Made by a program: the position numbers and the translations under genes
Notes under the pieces: generated by a model
The model's input: the letters and a program-made list of their open reading frames with translations, nothing else
Database searches by the model: none
Told to the model about the DNA's origin: nothing
Part shown: positions 1 through 9,735 of the stretch, piece by piece
Numbering within the stretch: position 1 is the stretch's first letter
Layout: each line of letters begins with the position of its first letter
From: Clostridium weizhouense
GTDB taxonomy: Bacteria; Bacillota; Clostridia; Clostridiales; Clostridiaceae
Reading direction: 5' to 3'
Assembly (NCBI RefSeq): GCF_019431045.1
Contig: NZ_JAHXPT010000004.1
Coordinates: 288,119 to 352,118 of the forward strand
Length of the DNA stretch: 64,000 bases

Positions 1-819
1 AACATCTACTCCAGCAACTTGCTTAAATACATGTGCTATTAATCCTTCGTTTAAAGCCATTATATCTTCTTGCTCAACAAAGCTCAATTCCATATCAACT
101 TGAGTGAATTCCGGTTGTCTATTTGCTCTTAAATCTTCATCTCTGAAACATTTAGCTATTTGATAATATCTGTCAAATCCAGATACCATTAATAATTGCT
201 TGAATATTTGTGGTGATTGTGGAAGTGCATAAAACATTCCTGGATAATTTCTTGAAGGTACTAAATAATCCCTAGCTCCTTCTGGAGAACTCTTTGATAA
301 AATTGGAGTTTCCACATCTAAAAAGTTATGTTCTTCTAAATAATCACGAATAGCTTTTGTTGTTTTACTTCTAATTGCAAATATCCTTTGCATATCTGGT
401 CTTCTTAAATCCAAGTATCTATATTTTAATCTTATATTTTCTGCTGCGTCTAAATTTTCTTTTATATATATTGGTGGAGTTTCTGATTCTGAAAGAATCT
501 TTATAGATTCACATTTTAATTCAACAAAACCAGTTGGCATGTTTTCATTAACACTTTCTCTTTTAACAACTTCCCCTGTAACTGCTACACAATATTCAGG
601 TCTTACTGATTTTGCTTTTTCAAAAGCTTCAGCATTGATTTCTTCTCCAAAAACAACTTGCATTATGCCTGTTTTATCTCTTAAATCGATAAATTCAAGT
701 CCTCCAAGTTTTCTATTTCTTTGAACCCATCCCATTAAAGTAATCTTTTTACCTATATGATTTTCTCTAGGTTCTCCACACATCATTGTACGTTTTAAAC
801 CACCTAAGGCTTCACCCAT
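1..819 (-). CDS. aspS: Aspartyl-tRNA synthetase, N-terminal 273 residues (3' end outside window)
   Basis: Charges tRNA-Asp with aspartate in the cytoplasm. Reading from base 819 gives MGEALGGLKRTMMCGEP, then the OB-fold anticodon-binding region (GWVQRNRKLGGLEFIDLRD) at about residues 29-47. The class II catalytic core follows, with motif 2-like FRDEDLRANRQPEFTQ. The ORF is still open at base 1, so it is truncated by the window edge and not by mutation. The start at 817-819 is chosen because GGAGG lies about 9 bases upstream; the other ATG at 824-826 runs into a stop after four codons. It follows hisS at the end of the housekeeping block, as in many Firmicutes. Whether it is the discriminating or non-discriminating type cannot be judged from this part. 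Confidence 0.95.
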   Translation of the reverse strand, partial: MGEALGGLKRTMMCGEPRENHIGKKITLMGWVQRNRKLGGLEFIDLRDKTGIMQVVFGEEINAEAFEKAKSVRPEYCVAVTGEVVKRESVNENMPTGFVELKCESIKILSESETPPIYIKENLDAAENIRLKYRYLDLRRPDMQRIFAIRSKTTKAIRDYLEEHNFLDVETPILSKSSPEGARDYLVPSRNYPGMFYALPQSPQIFKQLLMVSGFDRYYQIAKCFRDEDLRANRQPEFTQVDMELSFVEQEDIMALNEGLIAHVFKQVAGVDV

Positions 820-981
820 TTGTCATTTCCTCCTAACACTTTTTCCAAATTCTAATTTACATTTAATGATATTTAATAACATTAATTATATTCTGTTGAA
901 TACTTTTAATGGATTATTGGCTAACATTTAATATAAATTATCCAAGTATTATATAAATAAATATGTAAGAAAAACATATTT

Positions 982-2235
982 TTATTTAACTATTTTTTTA
1001 ATTGCCTCTGTATCATTTAAAGAAACATCAAAAGTTTCCCCATCAGACATTCTCTTTAAAGTTATTTTTTCATTTTTTAGTTCATCTTCTCCTAAAATAG
1101 TAGTAAATAAGGCTCCTAATTTATTTGCAAATTTCATTTCTGCCTTTATACTTCTACCCATATGGTTAATTTCACAGTTTACTCCTAATATTCTTAAATT
1201 GTGAGCTAATTTAAATGCATATTTTCTTTCTTCTTCTCCTCTAGCTCCAATATATAAATCAATTAAAGCCTCATTAGGTATTTCTATGCCTTCTTTTTCT
1301 AGCATCATTATCATTCTTTCAATACCAATACCAAAACCTACTGCTGGCATAGAAGGACCACCAAGTTCCTCTATAAGTTTATCATATCTTCCGCCACCAC
1401 ATACTGTAAATTCAGAACTTAATATTTCAAAAATAGTCTTAGTATAATAATCTAACCCTCTAACTATTCCTGGATCTATTGTATATGGAACTCCTAATAT
1501 ATCTAAATACTCTTTAACTTTAGTAAAATGAGTATCACATTCTTGACACATAAAATCTAAAATTATAGGTGCATTTTTTGTGATTTCTTTACATTTTCTT
1601 TCTTTGCAATCTAAAATCCTCATCGGATTTTTTTCAAATCTGCTTTTACAAGTATCACAAAGTCCATCATAATTTTCTTCTAAAAACTTCTTTAATGCCT
1701 CATTATATTTAGGTCTACAATCAGGACATCCCAAATTATTTATATTTAAACTTAAATTCTTTAAACCTAATTCTTTTAAAGTATCCATAGCTACACATAT
1801 AACTTCTGCATCCATTGAAGGTTCCTTAGAACCAAAAACTTCTAATCCACATTGATGGAATTGTCTAAGTCTTCCTTTTTGAACATTCTCATATCTAAAT
1901 GCTGGAGTTATATAATATAACTTTGTAGGTTGTGCCTCATTAAATAATCTATTTTCTACAAAAGCTCTAACTGCTGATGCTGTTCCTTCTGGTTTTAATG
2001 TTATACTTCTATCACCTTTATCTTTAAAAGTATACATTTCCTTTTGAACTATATCTGTTGTATCACCAACACCTCTTAAAAATAGTTCTGTATGTTCAAA
2101 CATAGGAGTTCTAATTTCTCTAATTCCATAAGTTTTTGCAACATTTCTAAATGTATTTTCTACATAATGCCACTTATAAGCATCCTGTGGTAACATATCC
2201 TTTGTACCCTTTGGTGCCTGCATTTCCATTGCCAT
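982..2235 (-). CDS. hisS: Histidyl-tRNA synthetase
   Basis: Class II synthetase that attaches histidine to tRNA-His. The 417 residues are the normal bacterial length. Visible are the N-terminal [10 protein letters not shown] motif, motif 2 ([16 protein letters not shown], residues 113-128), the histidine-specific [11 protein letters not shown] segment (260-270), and motif 3 (GFGIGIERM, about 300-308), followed by an anticodon-binding domain. The insertion domain holds four cysteine pairs (C170/173, C193/196, C210/215, C230/233), which could bind metal. The start has AAGGAGG 7-8 bases upstream. A 162 bp gap separates it from aspS, in which I see no T-box or terminator. Confidence 0.96.
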   Translation of the reverse strand: MAMEMQAPKGTKDMLPQDAYKWHYVENTFRNVAKTYGIREIRTPMFEHTELFLRGVGDTTDIVQKEMYTFKDKGDRSITLKPEGTASAVRAFVENRLFNEAQPTKLYYITPAFRYENVQKGRLRQFHQCGLEVFGSKEPSMDAEVICVAMDTLKELGLKNLSLNINNLGCPDCRPKYNEALKKFLEENYDGLCDTCKSRFEKNPMRILDCKERKCKEITKNAPIILDFMCQECDTHFTKVKEYLDILGVPYTIDPGIVRGLDYYTKTIFEILSSEFTVCGGGRYDKLIEELGGPSMPAVGFGIGIERMIMMLEKEGIEIPNEALIDLYIGARGEEERKYAFKLAHNLRILGVNCEINHMGRSIKAEMKFANKLGALFTTILGEDELKNEKITLKRMSDGETFDVSLNDTEAIKKIVK

Positions 2236-2332
2236 TTATATTCCTCCTTAAATAAGAAAATAAAACTTATTTAAGCTTTTTATAATATAATTTATAAAAA
2301 CTTAAATTAATTTATTTCCACAATAATATATT

Positions 2333-3757
2333 TTAATACAAAGTATTAAGTAATTCTATTTTCCTCTCAATCATTTCATCTACCCTTGAAACATACTCTT
2401 TAATATCCTTCAAGTTTGGAAATCTTTCAAGCCTATCTTCTTCTAAAAATATTACTTTGCTGACAGCAGCAGCTCCTAAGGCAATAATCGTTTGTTTTTC
2501 TTCAATCATTTCAATATTATAGATACATTCCTTACCCTTTTTAGCATATCCTAAATTCTCCATATTTCCAACCATATTTTTTTGTCTATACATATAATAT
2601 GGATAAATATCCAAAGTTTTTGCTAAATTCCTGCTTTCTTCGTACATTTTCATTATTTCTTCTTGATTTGGAATATCAATTCCTTTTTTTAAAACAAAAT
2701 TCTCATACATTCTTGATCCTCTTTTTAATGCAAGGCCATGAACTGTAATACTATCTGGTTTTAAAGCTATTAATTCATTTTTAGTTTTAATAACTTCATT
2801 ATGACCTTCACCTGGTAATCCTATTATTATATCCATATTTATATCTTTGAAACCAAGGCTTCGTGCCATATCAAATTTTTCTTTAACATCTTCTACTGAA
2901 TGACTTCTTCCTATTAATTTTAAGGTTTTATCATTCATCGTTTGAGGATTAATACTTATTCTACTAACATCATAATCTCTCATAGTTTCCAACTTGTCTA
3001 AAGTTATAGTATCAGGTCTACCACATTCAACAGTAAATTCCTTTACATCTTTATCCTTAATAAAAGCACTATATATCTCTTTCATTATAAACTTAAATTC
3101 TTCATCATTAACAGCAGTTGGAGTTCCCCCTCCAAAATAAACAGTTTCTATATGAAGATTCTTTTCTTCAATATACTTGTTGATACCTCTAATTTCTTTA
3201 GTTAATGCCTCTATATAGGGCATTACCATTTTTTTGTTTCCCTTTATAGGATTTGAGGTAAAAGAACAATATAAACATTTAGTTGGGCAGAAAGCCATTC
3301 CAATATAAATAGAAATTTTATTTTTATCCTTATTTACAAATCGTTCTTCAGTTTTTGCAACCTCTATGCAAATTTTTGCTTTATCTTCATGAGCCAGATA
3401 ATAATCTTTGAATATTTCTATAACTTCGTTTTCTGTCTTTCCTTCTTTTAACAATTTAAGTGCTATCTTTGATGGTCTAATTCCTATTAAAATTCCCCAT
3501 GGATACATATCTCCAGTTAATTCTTTTAAACAGGAAAAAATGAATCTTCTAAGAGAATGTTTAATATTCTCTTCTAAAGATTCTTCTTTAACATATTCCT
3601 TATAAGAAAATTTCATAGTTTCATCACCAATATAAAAAATATATTCACTTTCTTCTTCACTTAAGAATTTAATCTCACTTAAAGGAAAATATATATTAAA
3701 TAATTGATACACTTCATATCTGTACTTTAAATTATTTAAACTAATTTTAACTTCCAT
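2333..3757 (-). CDS. hemZ: Oxygen-independent coproporphyrinogen III oxidase-like radical SAM protein HemZ
   Basis: Radical SAM enzyme of the HemN/HemZ group. The cluster motif CPTKCLYC puts the three iron-sulfur cysteines at C157, C161 and C164, unusually far from the N-terminus because HemZ has an extra N-terminal domain of about 150 residues. The YFGGGTPTAV motif of HemN-like proteins follows. Length (474) fits HemZ. Known family members are called coproporphyrinogen dehydrogenases, but many HemN relatives have other roles (for example heme chaperones), so activity is inferred. The start has AAGGAG 5-6 bases upstream. It lies between hisS and the MBL hydrolase, the order common in clostridia. 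A terminator at 3778-3799 separates it from the upstream gene. Confidence 0.88.
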   Translation of the reverse strand: MEVKISLNNLKYRYEVYQLFNIYFPLSEIKFLSEEESEYIFYIGDETMKFSYKEYVKEESLEENIKHSLRRFIFSCLKELTGDMYPWGILIGIRPSKIALKLLKEGKTENEVIEIFKDYYLAHEDKAKICIEVAKTEERFVNKDKNKISIYIGMAFCPTKCLYCSFTSNPIKGNKKMVMPYIEALTKEIRGINKYIEEKNLHIETVYFGGGTPTAVNDEEFKFIMKEIYSAFIKDKDVKEFTVECGRPDTITLDKLETMRDYDVSRISINPQTMNDKTLKLIGRSHSVEDVKEKFDMARSLGFKDINMDIIIGLPGEGHNEVIKTKNELIALKPDSITVHGLALKRGSRMYENFVLKKGIDIPNQEEIMKMYEESRNLAKTLDIYPYYMYRQKNMVGNMENLGYAKKGKECIYNIEMIEEKQTIIALGAAAVSKVIFLEEDRLERFPNLKDIKEYVSRVDEMIERKIELLNTLY

Positions 3758-3777
3758 AATTTCTCCTTTTTACACAT

Positions 3778-3799
3778 AAAAAAGTGGCTACGCCACTTT
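3778..3799 (-). terminator. Rho-independent terminator after the MBL hydrolase gene
   Basis: A perfect stem AAGTGGC/GCCACTT around a short loop is followed on the minus strand by TTTTTT. It sits 23 bp after the stop of the 3822-4421 gene and before hemZ, and probably ends the relA-dtd-MBL transcript. Confidence 0.85.
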
Positions 3800-3821
3800 C
3801 AATGAAAGAATTGAATATGCC

Positions 3822-4421
3822 TTATAATAAGAATGTATTTCTTCTTTTTTCATATCCTATGGTAGACATTGGTCCATGCCCTGGATAAACTTCTATATCA
3901 TCTCCAAGTATAATTAATTTTTCTTTTATACTCTTAATGATTTCTTTAAAATCTCCACCTGCAAAATCAGTTCTTCCAATCGAAGCTTGGAACAGTGTGT
4001 CTCCTGTAAATAATTTATCTTCAATTAAAAAGCAAAGCCCCCCCTTAGTATGACCCGGTGTTTCTATTACTTTAAATTCCTTATTTCCTAAACTTAAAGT
4101 GTCTCCCTCTTTTAAATATCCTGATGCTTTAGGTAAACTTCCAAAAACATAATTGTCTTTTTCCATATATTCTTCATCAATTTTACTTATAAAAAATGGA
4201 ATATTTAAGGATTTACTTAGTTCAACTACTCCACCCACATGATCTATATGCCCATGTGTTAAAATTATATATTTAACTTTAACATTTAAAGATTTAATAA
4301 TTGCTTGTAATCTTTGAGCGTCTCCACCTGGATCAATAATTCCACAATCTTTTGATTCTTCATCTATTACTAAATAACAATTTGCATCATATATACCCGC
4401 TGGAATTGTTTTTATAATCAT
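3822..4421 (-). CDS. MBL-fold metallohydrolase, glyoxalase II-like
   Basis: Cytoplasmic metallo-beta-lactamase-fold hydrolase of 199 residues. The metal ligands are clear: THGHIDH (H56, H58, D60, H61), then PGHTKGG, FTGDTLF and a C-terminal YPGHGP. This pattern is that of the short glyoxalase II-like or YcbL-type proteins that use two metal ions. The real substrate is unknown; hydroxyacylglutathione is unlikely in clostridia, which generally lack glutathione. GGAGG lies 8 bases before the start. It is 25 bp downstream of dtd and probably co-transcribed with it and relA. Confidence 0.85.
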   Translation of the reverse strand: MIIKTIPAGIYDANCYLVIDEESKDCGIIDPGGDAQRLQAIIKSLNVKVKYIILTHGHIDHVGGVVELSKSLNIPFFISKIDEEYMEKDNYVFGSLPKASGYLKEGDTLSLGNKEFKVIETPGHTKGGLCFLIEDKLFTGDTLFQASIGRTDFAGGDFKEIIKSIKEKLIILGDDIEVYPGHGPMSTIGYEKRRNTFLL

Positions 4422-4446
4422 TTTCAGTACCTCCTAAATAAAAATT

Positions 4447-4896
4447 TTAAAAAATTTTTTCACTATCTAGTATTATTGTTACTGGACCATCATTATTTAT
4501 TTCAACTTTCATATCAGCTCCAAATTTTCCTGTACTAACAGACACATTTGCTTCTTTTAAAAGTTCTATAAAATCTTCATAAAGTTTTTCTGCCTCTTCT
4601 CCAGATTTCGCTTGCATAAAATTGGGCCTTCTACCTTTTCTACAATCACCATATAAAGTAAATTGTGATATAAGTAAAATTTCTCCTTTAATATCTAATA
4701 ATGATAAATTCATTTTTTCATTTTCATCTTCAAATATTCTTAGATTTATAATTTTATCTTTTATATATTTTAAATCCTCAATATTATCATCTTTAGATAT
4801 ACCTATCAACACATTAAGACCTCTACCAATAGAGCCTATTATATCTCCATCTACTTTAACACTTGATGAAGTTACTCTTTGTACTATTGCTCTCAT
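4447..4896 (-). CDS. dtd: D-aminoacyl-tRNA deacylase
   Basis: Removes D-amino acids (and mischarged glycine) from tRNA. The 149 residues open with MRAIVQRV and contain the two active-site motifs of the DTD family, SQFTLYGDCRKGRRP and the C-terminal NDGPVT motif. The gene lies 14 bp after relA. The relA-dtd pairing is conserved across Firmicutes and supports the call. The ribosome binding site is AAGGGATG. Confidence 0.95.
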   Translation of the reverse strand: MRAIVQRVTSSSVKVDGDIIGSIGRGLNVLIGISKDDNIEDLKYIKDKIINLRIFEDENEKMNLSLLDIKGEILLISQFTLYGDCRKGRRPNFMQAKSGEEAEKLYEDFIELLKEANVSVSTGKFGADMKVEINNDGPVTIILDSEKIF

Positions 4897-4910
4897 ATTT
4901 TTATCATCCC

Positions 4911-7106
4911 TTAACTATTCATTCTATAAACATCTATTACACCCTTAAGTCTTTTAATCTTTTTCATAAGATCTTTTAATTCATCTATAGAATTAATTTT
5001 TATTTTTATTCCAATTAAAGCTATACCTTCTTTAGCTGCATTTGCATTTAACGCGCTTAAATGCAATTTTAAATCTGTAATTACACTCATTATATCTGCA
5101 AGCATACCCATTCTATCTTCTGTCTTAACTTGAATTTCAGCAAAATAAGCATTTCCACTTGGTATTCCCCAAGATACTTCTACTACCTTTTCGCCATCTG
5201 TATCAATTAAATTTTTAAGATTACTACAGTCTTTTCTATGCACCGATACCCCTCTTCCCTTTGTTATATACCCTAATATTTCATCTCCTGGTACAGGATT
5301 ACAACATTTTGCAAATCTAACCATAAGATTACTTTCACCTTTTACAGTTATACCATAATTTTGTGAGTTTTTTTGTCTATCTGTCTTAGCAATATGATCT
5401 TCAATAGTTTTATTTAAAGACTCCTGCATCTCTTTTTCTTTAACTGGTTCATTTTCTTCCTTAAGTCTCGATACAAAAGAGGATGCAGAAATTCCACCTA
5501 CTCCAATTACTACATGTAAATCTTCAATACAGTGAACATTATATCTCTTTATTAATTTTTCATAACTATCACCTTTTGCTATATCAGAGAGATTAACCCC
5601 TTGCTTTTTAAGCTCTTTATCAAGAAGTTCTTTTCCTTTTATAATATTTTCTTCTTTTTTAGCTTTTCTAAACCATTGTTTTATCTTACTTTTTGATTGA
5701 TTACTCTTAGCTATATTAAGCCAATCCATATTAGGACCTTTTGAATTTGGCGAAGTAAGTATTTCAACAATTTCACCTGTCTTAAGAGTGTAATCAAGAG
5801 GAACTATTTTTCCGTTAACTTTAGCTCCAACGCACTTATTACCAACATCAGTATGTATTCTATATGCAAAATCAATAGGAGTTGCCTTACTACATAAATT
5901 TATTACTACACCTTTTGGTGTAAATACAAATACCTCATCAGAAAAAAGATCAATTTTAAATCCTTCTATAAATTCTTCTGCATCTGAAGTTTCCTTTTGC
6001 CATTCTAGCATATCTCTAAGCCATACTAACTTCTTTTCAAACTCTTTAGAATTATCTTCTTGTGAAGAGTCTCCTTCTTTATACTTCCAGTGAGCAGCAA
6101 TTCCATATTCTGCTGTTTTATGCATTTCAAAAGTTCTTATTTGTATTTCAAAAGTTTTCCCTTGTGCACCTATTACTGTTGTATGTAGAGATTGGTACAT
6201 ATTAGGTTTCGGCATAGCTATATAATCCTTGAATCTACCTGGAATTGGTCTATATATTGTATGTACTATTCCAAGAACACCATAACAATCTTTTACTGAA
6301 TTCACAAGAACTCTGATTGCTGTTAAATCAAAAATTTGTTCAATACTCTTATTTTTGTTAACCATCTTTTTATAAATACTATAAAAATGTTTAGGTCTGC
6401 CTTCAATATCCGAATCAATACCAGCATCTTCCAATCTTTTCTTCAAATCAATTACAACATTATTTATATATGTTTCTCTTTCAACTCTTTTTTCAGCTAT
6501 TTGATGTACTAATTCATAGTATTCTGTTTCATGAAGATATCTAAAACATAAATCTTCAAGTTCCCATTTAATTTTAGACATACCTAATCTATGTGCTAAT
6601 GGAGCATAAATGTTTAATGTTTCTTTAGCTTTCATTTTTTGTTTTTTTGTTGGCATAAATTTAAGTGTTCTCATATTATGAAGTCTATCAGCTAACTTTA
6701 TAATTATTACTCTTATATCTTTAGCCATTGCCAAAAGCATTTTTCTAACATTATCAGCTTGTTGTTCTTCTTTAGTCTTATATTCCATCTCACCAAGTTT
6801 AGTAAGCTTAGTAACACCCTCTACTAGATTAGCTATTTCTTCATTAAAAGTGTTTACCATTAATTCATACGAACATTCTGTATCTTCAATCACATCATGA
6901 AGTAAGCCGGCTGCAATTGTACTGGTATCCATACCAAGCTCTGCAAGAATTTCTGCCACATCAATAGGATGAATTATATATGGTTCTCCTGACTCTCTTT
7001 TTTGCTCCTTATGAGCTTCTTCTGCAAAAGAATATGCTTTTTTAATAATTTCAACATCAACATTATGACAATTATTATGAATCTTTTCTAATAAGTTTTC
7101 AATCAT
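4911..7106 (-). CDS. relA: Bifunctional (p)ppGpp synthetase/hydrolase RelA/SpoT
   Basis: Makes and degrades the alarmone (p)ppGpp in the stringent response. All RSH domains are present in order in 731 residues. The HD hydrolase domain has its HD pair at 70-71 in LLHDVIEDT, with upstream histidines at 32 and 46. The synthetase domain includes IFDLTAIRV and YQSLHTTV. A TGS domain (FVFTPKGVVINL) follows, then the region with RFAKCCNPVPGD, and a C-terminal ACT domain. An intact HD motif suggests hydrolase activity is kept. An AAGGAGAG site lies about 12 bases upstream of the chosen ATG, slightly long. Downstream dtd follows closely. Confidence 0.96.
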   Translation of the reverse strand: MIENLLEKIHNNCHNVDVEIIKKAYSFAEEAHKEQKRESGEPYIIHPIDVAEILAELGMDTSTIAAGLLHDVIEDTECSYELMVNTFNEEIANLVEGVTKLTKLGEMEYKTKEEQQADNVRKMLLAMAKDIRVIIIKLADRLHNMRTLKFMPTKKQKMKAKETLNIYAPLAHRLGMSKIKWELEDLCFRYLHETEYYELVHQIAEKRVERETYINNVVIDLKKRLEDAGIDSDIEGRPKHFYSIYKKMVNKNKSIEQIFDLTAIRVLVNSVKDCYGVLGIVHTIYRPIPGRFKDYIAMPKPNMYQSLHTTVIGAQGKTFEIQIRTFEMHKTAEYGIAAHWKYKEGDSSQEDNSKEFEKKLVWLRDMLEWQKETSDAEEFIEGFKIDLFSDEVFVFTPKGVVINLCSKATPIDFAYRIHTDVGNKCVGAKVNGKIVPLDYTLKTGEIVEILTSPNSKGPNMDWLNIAKSNQSKSKIKQWFRKAKKEENIIKGKELLDKELKKQGVNLSDIAKGDSYEKLIKRYNVHCIEDLHVVIGVGGISASSFVSRLKEENEPVKEKEMQESLNKTIEDHIAKTDRQKNSQNYGITVKGESNLMVRFAKCCNPVPGDEILGYITKGRGVSVHRKDCSNLKNLIDTDGEKVVEVSWGIPSGNAYFAEIQVKTEDRMGMLADIMSVITDLKLHLSALNANAAKEGIALIGIKIKINSIDELKDLMKKIKRLKGVIDVYRMNS

Positions 7107-7150
7107 AAGGACTTACTTCTCTCCTTTTGCTAAATTTCTATAAATTCAAA

Positions 7151-7170
7151 GGCTGGTTATATAACCAGCC
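7151..7170 (-). terminator. Perfect palindromic hairpin between apt and relA
   Basis: GGCTGGTTAT/ATAACCAGCC is a perfect 20 bp palindrome. On the minus strand it is followed by TTTGAATTT (weak U tract). On the plus strand it is followed by CTTTTTT, so it may stop transcription in both directions. It lies 44 bp after apt. Confidence 0.7.
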
Positions 7171-7214
7171 CTTTTTTATAATTATATATTATTTTACAAC
7201 TATTTTCAATAAAT

Positions 7215-7733
7215 TTAAATATCATACTGTACTAATGATATAACATCATAATCTTTTAGTTTATCTCTTCCTTTAAGTTCTGTTAATTCTATTAAGAAAT
7301 CAATAGAAACAACTTCTCCACCTGCTTGTTCTACTAATTTAGCAACACCCTCCAATGTACCTCCTGTTGCTAATAAATCATCTATAATTGCAACCCTTTG
7401 ACCTTTTTTAATTGCATCTTTATGAATTTGAAGAACATCACTACCATATTCTAAATCATAATTAACAGATATAGTTTCTCCTGGTAGTTTACCTGGTTTT
7501 CTTACTGGAACAAATCCAACTCCTAATGCATATGCAACAGGCACTCCAAAAATAAATCCTCTTGCCTCTGGTCCAACAATTAAATCTATATTTTTATCTT
7601 TTAAGTATTCTACGAACATATCAATTGAAGCTTTTAAAGACTCTCCATCACCTATTAATGTTGTTATATCTTTAAAACTTATCCCTTCCTTAGGAAATCC
7701 ATCAATTATTCTTATACTCTCTCTTAAATCCAT
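7215..7733 (-). CDS. apt: Adenine phosphoribosyltransferase
   Basis: Purine salvage enzyme converting adenine and PRPP to AMP. The 172 residues contain the APRT signature [10 protein letters not shown], the base-contact region [10 protein letters not shown] and the PRPP loop [11 protein letters not shown]. Length is standard. AGGAGG precedes the ATG. It lies between the recJ-like gene and relA, as in Bacillus and other clostridia. Confidence 0.96.
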   Translation of the reverse strand: MDLRESIRIIDGFPKEGISFKDITTLIGDGESLKASIDMFVEYLKDKNIDLIVGPEARGFIFGVPVAYALGVGFVPVRKPGKLPGETISVNYDLEYGSDVLQIHKDAIKKGQRVAIIDDLLATGGTLEGVAKLVEQAGGEVVSIDFLIELTELKGRDKLKDYDVISLVQYDI

Positions 7734-7790
7734 TTTTATTCCTCCTGAAAATATTATTTAATCAAACTATGTATAAAATTATTATTGATT

Positions 7791-8654
7791 TTATTTAAAC
7801 AGCATACATTTTTTAGAACTATATAAATACTTTACTATCTGATCTGCTCGATCTTTATCAACTGTAGTCAATAATTCTAATACTATTCTGGCATTGTCCA
7901 TAATTCCCACTGCTCCTATTGTAGGAGTAATAAATTCTATCATCTCATTTATAGAATCATAATCAAATTCTTCTATATTATTAAATTCTATTACTGATCT
8001 TAACCCATTATTATTAGTATTAAGCAGGAATTTTATTCCTTCTTTAACCAATACTGCATTTTCCCCTTTAATTGGTACATTTGTACATTGTACTCCCATA
8101 AGAATTAAATCCAAATATTTATTAATACTTTTCATATTATAATATATTGCAATTGCTTGCATTAACTTAAATGTCAATCCACTTATAGATAAGTCTTTAT
8201 ATCTATATTGGCATCCTTTTTGTTTTGGATTAACATGAATGTATTCATCAACAAGGTCAGTTTCCTTGTTTTCAAAAACAATTAAATCTATGCCCAAATT
8301 ACTACATAAAGCTACTTCCTCATGAGATTTCAAACCTACTCCTAAAGTTATTAATAACTCAGCACCTAAAAAATCCACATTATTTTTTATATCTTTACAA
8401 TTAAGTTTATCCCTTGTTTTTACCCCATCATATATAAGATATTCTACATCTGCATTCAAATATTTTAAAACAAGAATTAGCGATGCGACAGCACAAATAC
8501 CATCAACATTTGGAATCCCATAAACAACTATTTTCTCTCTGTTATTTACTGCAGAGACTAATCTTTCTAATGCTTTGTTCATACCTTTAAGGATAAAAGG
8601 GTTATATCCAGTAATATAATTTGGACAATAAATACTTTCCCAGAACTTACGCAT
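7791..8654 (-). CDS. Degenerate RecJ-like DHH-family protein, probably catalytically inactive
   Basis: Occupies the conserved recJ position between secF and apt, but is only 287 residues where RecJ is about 550-800. The N-terminus keeps RecJ character (PFILKGMNKALERL, residues 19-32). Every phosphoesterase motif is damaged. The first motif, normally YGDYDVDG, reads YGIPNVDG (45-52), losing two aspartates. The second, normally VDCG, reads LGVG (104-107). The DHH triad position reads ENK (128-130). The DHHA1 and C-terminal OB-like parts are absent. The reading frame is clean and has a good AGGAGG site, so it looks maintained rather than decaying. The nuclease function is presumably lost; a structural or binding role is inference. 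A separate full-length recJ may exist elsewhere. Confidence 0.75.
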   Translation of the reverse strand: MRKFWESIYCPNYITGYNPFILKGMNKALERLVSAVNNREKIVVYGIPNVDGICAVASLILVLKYLNADVEYLIYDGVKTRDKLNCKDIKNNVDFLGAELLITLGVGLKSHEEVALCSNLGIDLIVFENKETDLVDEYIHVNPKQKGCQYRYKDLSISGLTFKLMQAIAIYYNMKSINKYLDLILMGVQCTNVPIKGENAVLVKEGIKFLLNTNNNGLRSVIEFNNIEEFDYDSINEMIEFITPTIGAVGIMDNARIVLELLTTVDKDRADQIVKYLYSSKKCMLFK

Positions 8655-8734
8655 GGCTTACTCCTCCATAAAATTAGAAAACATTTATATTATAATTGAT
8701 AAAATGAATTTTTACAAATATTTTATTAAAAAAT

Positions 8735-8770
8735 GAATAAACCTCCATTATTAAATATGGAGGTTTATTC
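8735..8770 (-). terminator. Terminator of the secDF transcript
   Basis: A stem of GAATAAACCTCCAT paired with ATGGAGGTTTATTC is followed on the minus strand by ATTTTTTAAT. It separates secF from the recJ-like gene, so the latter must have its own promoter in 8655-8734. Confidence 0.9.
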
Positions 8771-8841
8771 TTTCCTTTAATATTTATATCAATTTTAAAT
8801 AGATTTTCATTTATAAATTATTCAAAATCACTTTAATATAT

Positions 8842-9735
8842 CTATGCATTTTGTAAAGATTTGTTTTTATTTGTTATTTTATTTTTCCCATTTTTTTTGC
8901 TTTTTAAATAAACCCAAACTGGAGATGCTACAAATATAGACGAATAAGCACCTGCCACTATACCTATAATTAAAGGTATAGTAAATTCTCTTACAGTTGG
9001 TACAAATATATTTACAGCAATTATAGTAAATAATGTTGTCAAAGATGTATTTATAGATCTTGACATAGTTTCAGTTAAACTTGTATTTGCAATTTCTATC
9101 GGATTAGATCTTCTCATATTTTTAAAGTTTTCTCTTATTCTATCAAAAATTACAATAGTATCATTTATTGAATAACCTATTATAGTTAATACGGCTGCAA
9201 TAAACGGAGTATTAACTGAAATGTTAAATATAGCATATACGCTTATTGTTATTAAAACATCATGTATGGTAGCTATTAATGCAGCAATACCAAAATTAAT
9301 TTCAAATCTTATAGCTATATATATTAACATTGCAATAAATGACATAAGGACTGCAATTAATGAATTTTTAGTTAACTCTTTACCAATAGCTGCACCTATT
9401 TCATCTTGAGAAATTAATGCATTGTTATCTAATTCATACTTAGATTTTAACTCATTCATTATTGAAGCTACCTTTTCAGTATCTAAATCCCCTGATTTTA
9501 CTTCATATTGATTATTATCTACCATATTAGCAACAGCATCTGGAGCATAGCCTTTTATTATATCATCAACTTCTTGTTTATCTATTCCTTCTTTAAGTTG
9601 AATTGTTAGTTGTGTACCACCTTTAAAATCTATTCCAAAATTTAACCCTCTAGTAAATAAAAAACCTAATCCTATTAAGATTATAATTAGAGAAATAGAA
9701 AGCCATATCTTTGATTTTTCTATTATCTTAAGCAT
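8842..9735 (-). CDS. secF: Protein translocase subunit SecF
   Basis: Membrane partner of SecD that uses the proton gradient to aid SecYEG-driven export. The 297 residues have an N-terminal membrane segment, the periplasm-type loop beginning with RGLNFGIDFKGGTQL, and a cluster of five further membrane segments. GYSINDTIVIFDRIRENF is the conserved SecF motif at about 186-203. The start overlaps the end of secD by 8 bp, with GGGAGG inside secD, so translation is coupled. The basic Lys/Asn-rich C-terminus is typical. Confidence 0.96.
   Translation of the reverse strand: MLKIIEKSKIWLSISLIIILIGLGFLFTRGLNFGIDFKGGTQLTIQLKEGIDKQEVDDIIKGYAPDAVANMVDNNQYEVKSGDLDTEKVASIMNELKSKYELDNNALISQDEIGAAIGKELTKNSLIAVLMSFIAMLIYIAIRFEINFGIAALIATIHDVLITISVYAIFNISVNTPFIAAVLTIIGYSINDTIVIFDRIRENFKNMRRSNPIEIANTSLTETMSRSINTSLTTLFTIIAVNIFVPTVREFTIPLIIGIVAGAYSSIFVASPVWVYLKSKKNGKNKITNKNKSLQNA

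Noticed and set aside
820..981. T-box leader before aspS or hisS
   Set aside because: No T-box consensus or tRNA-like antiterminator was seen in either gap.
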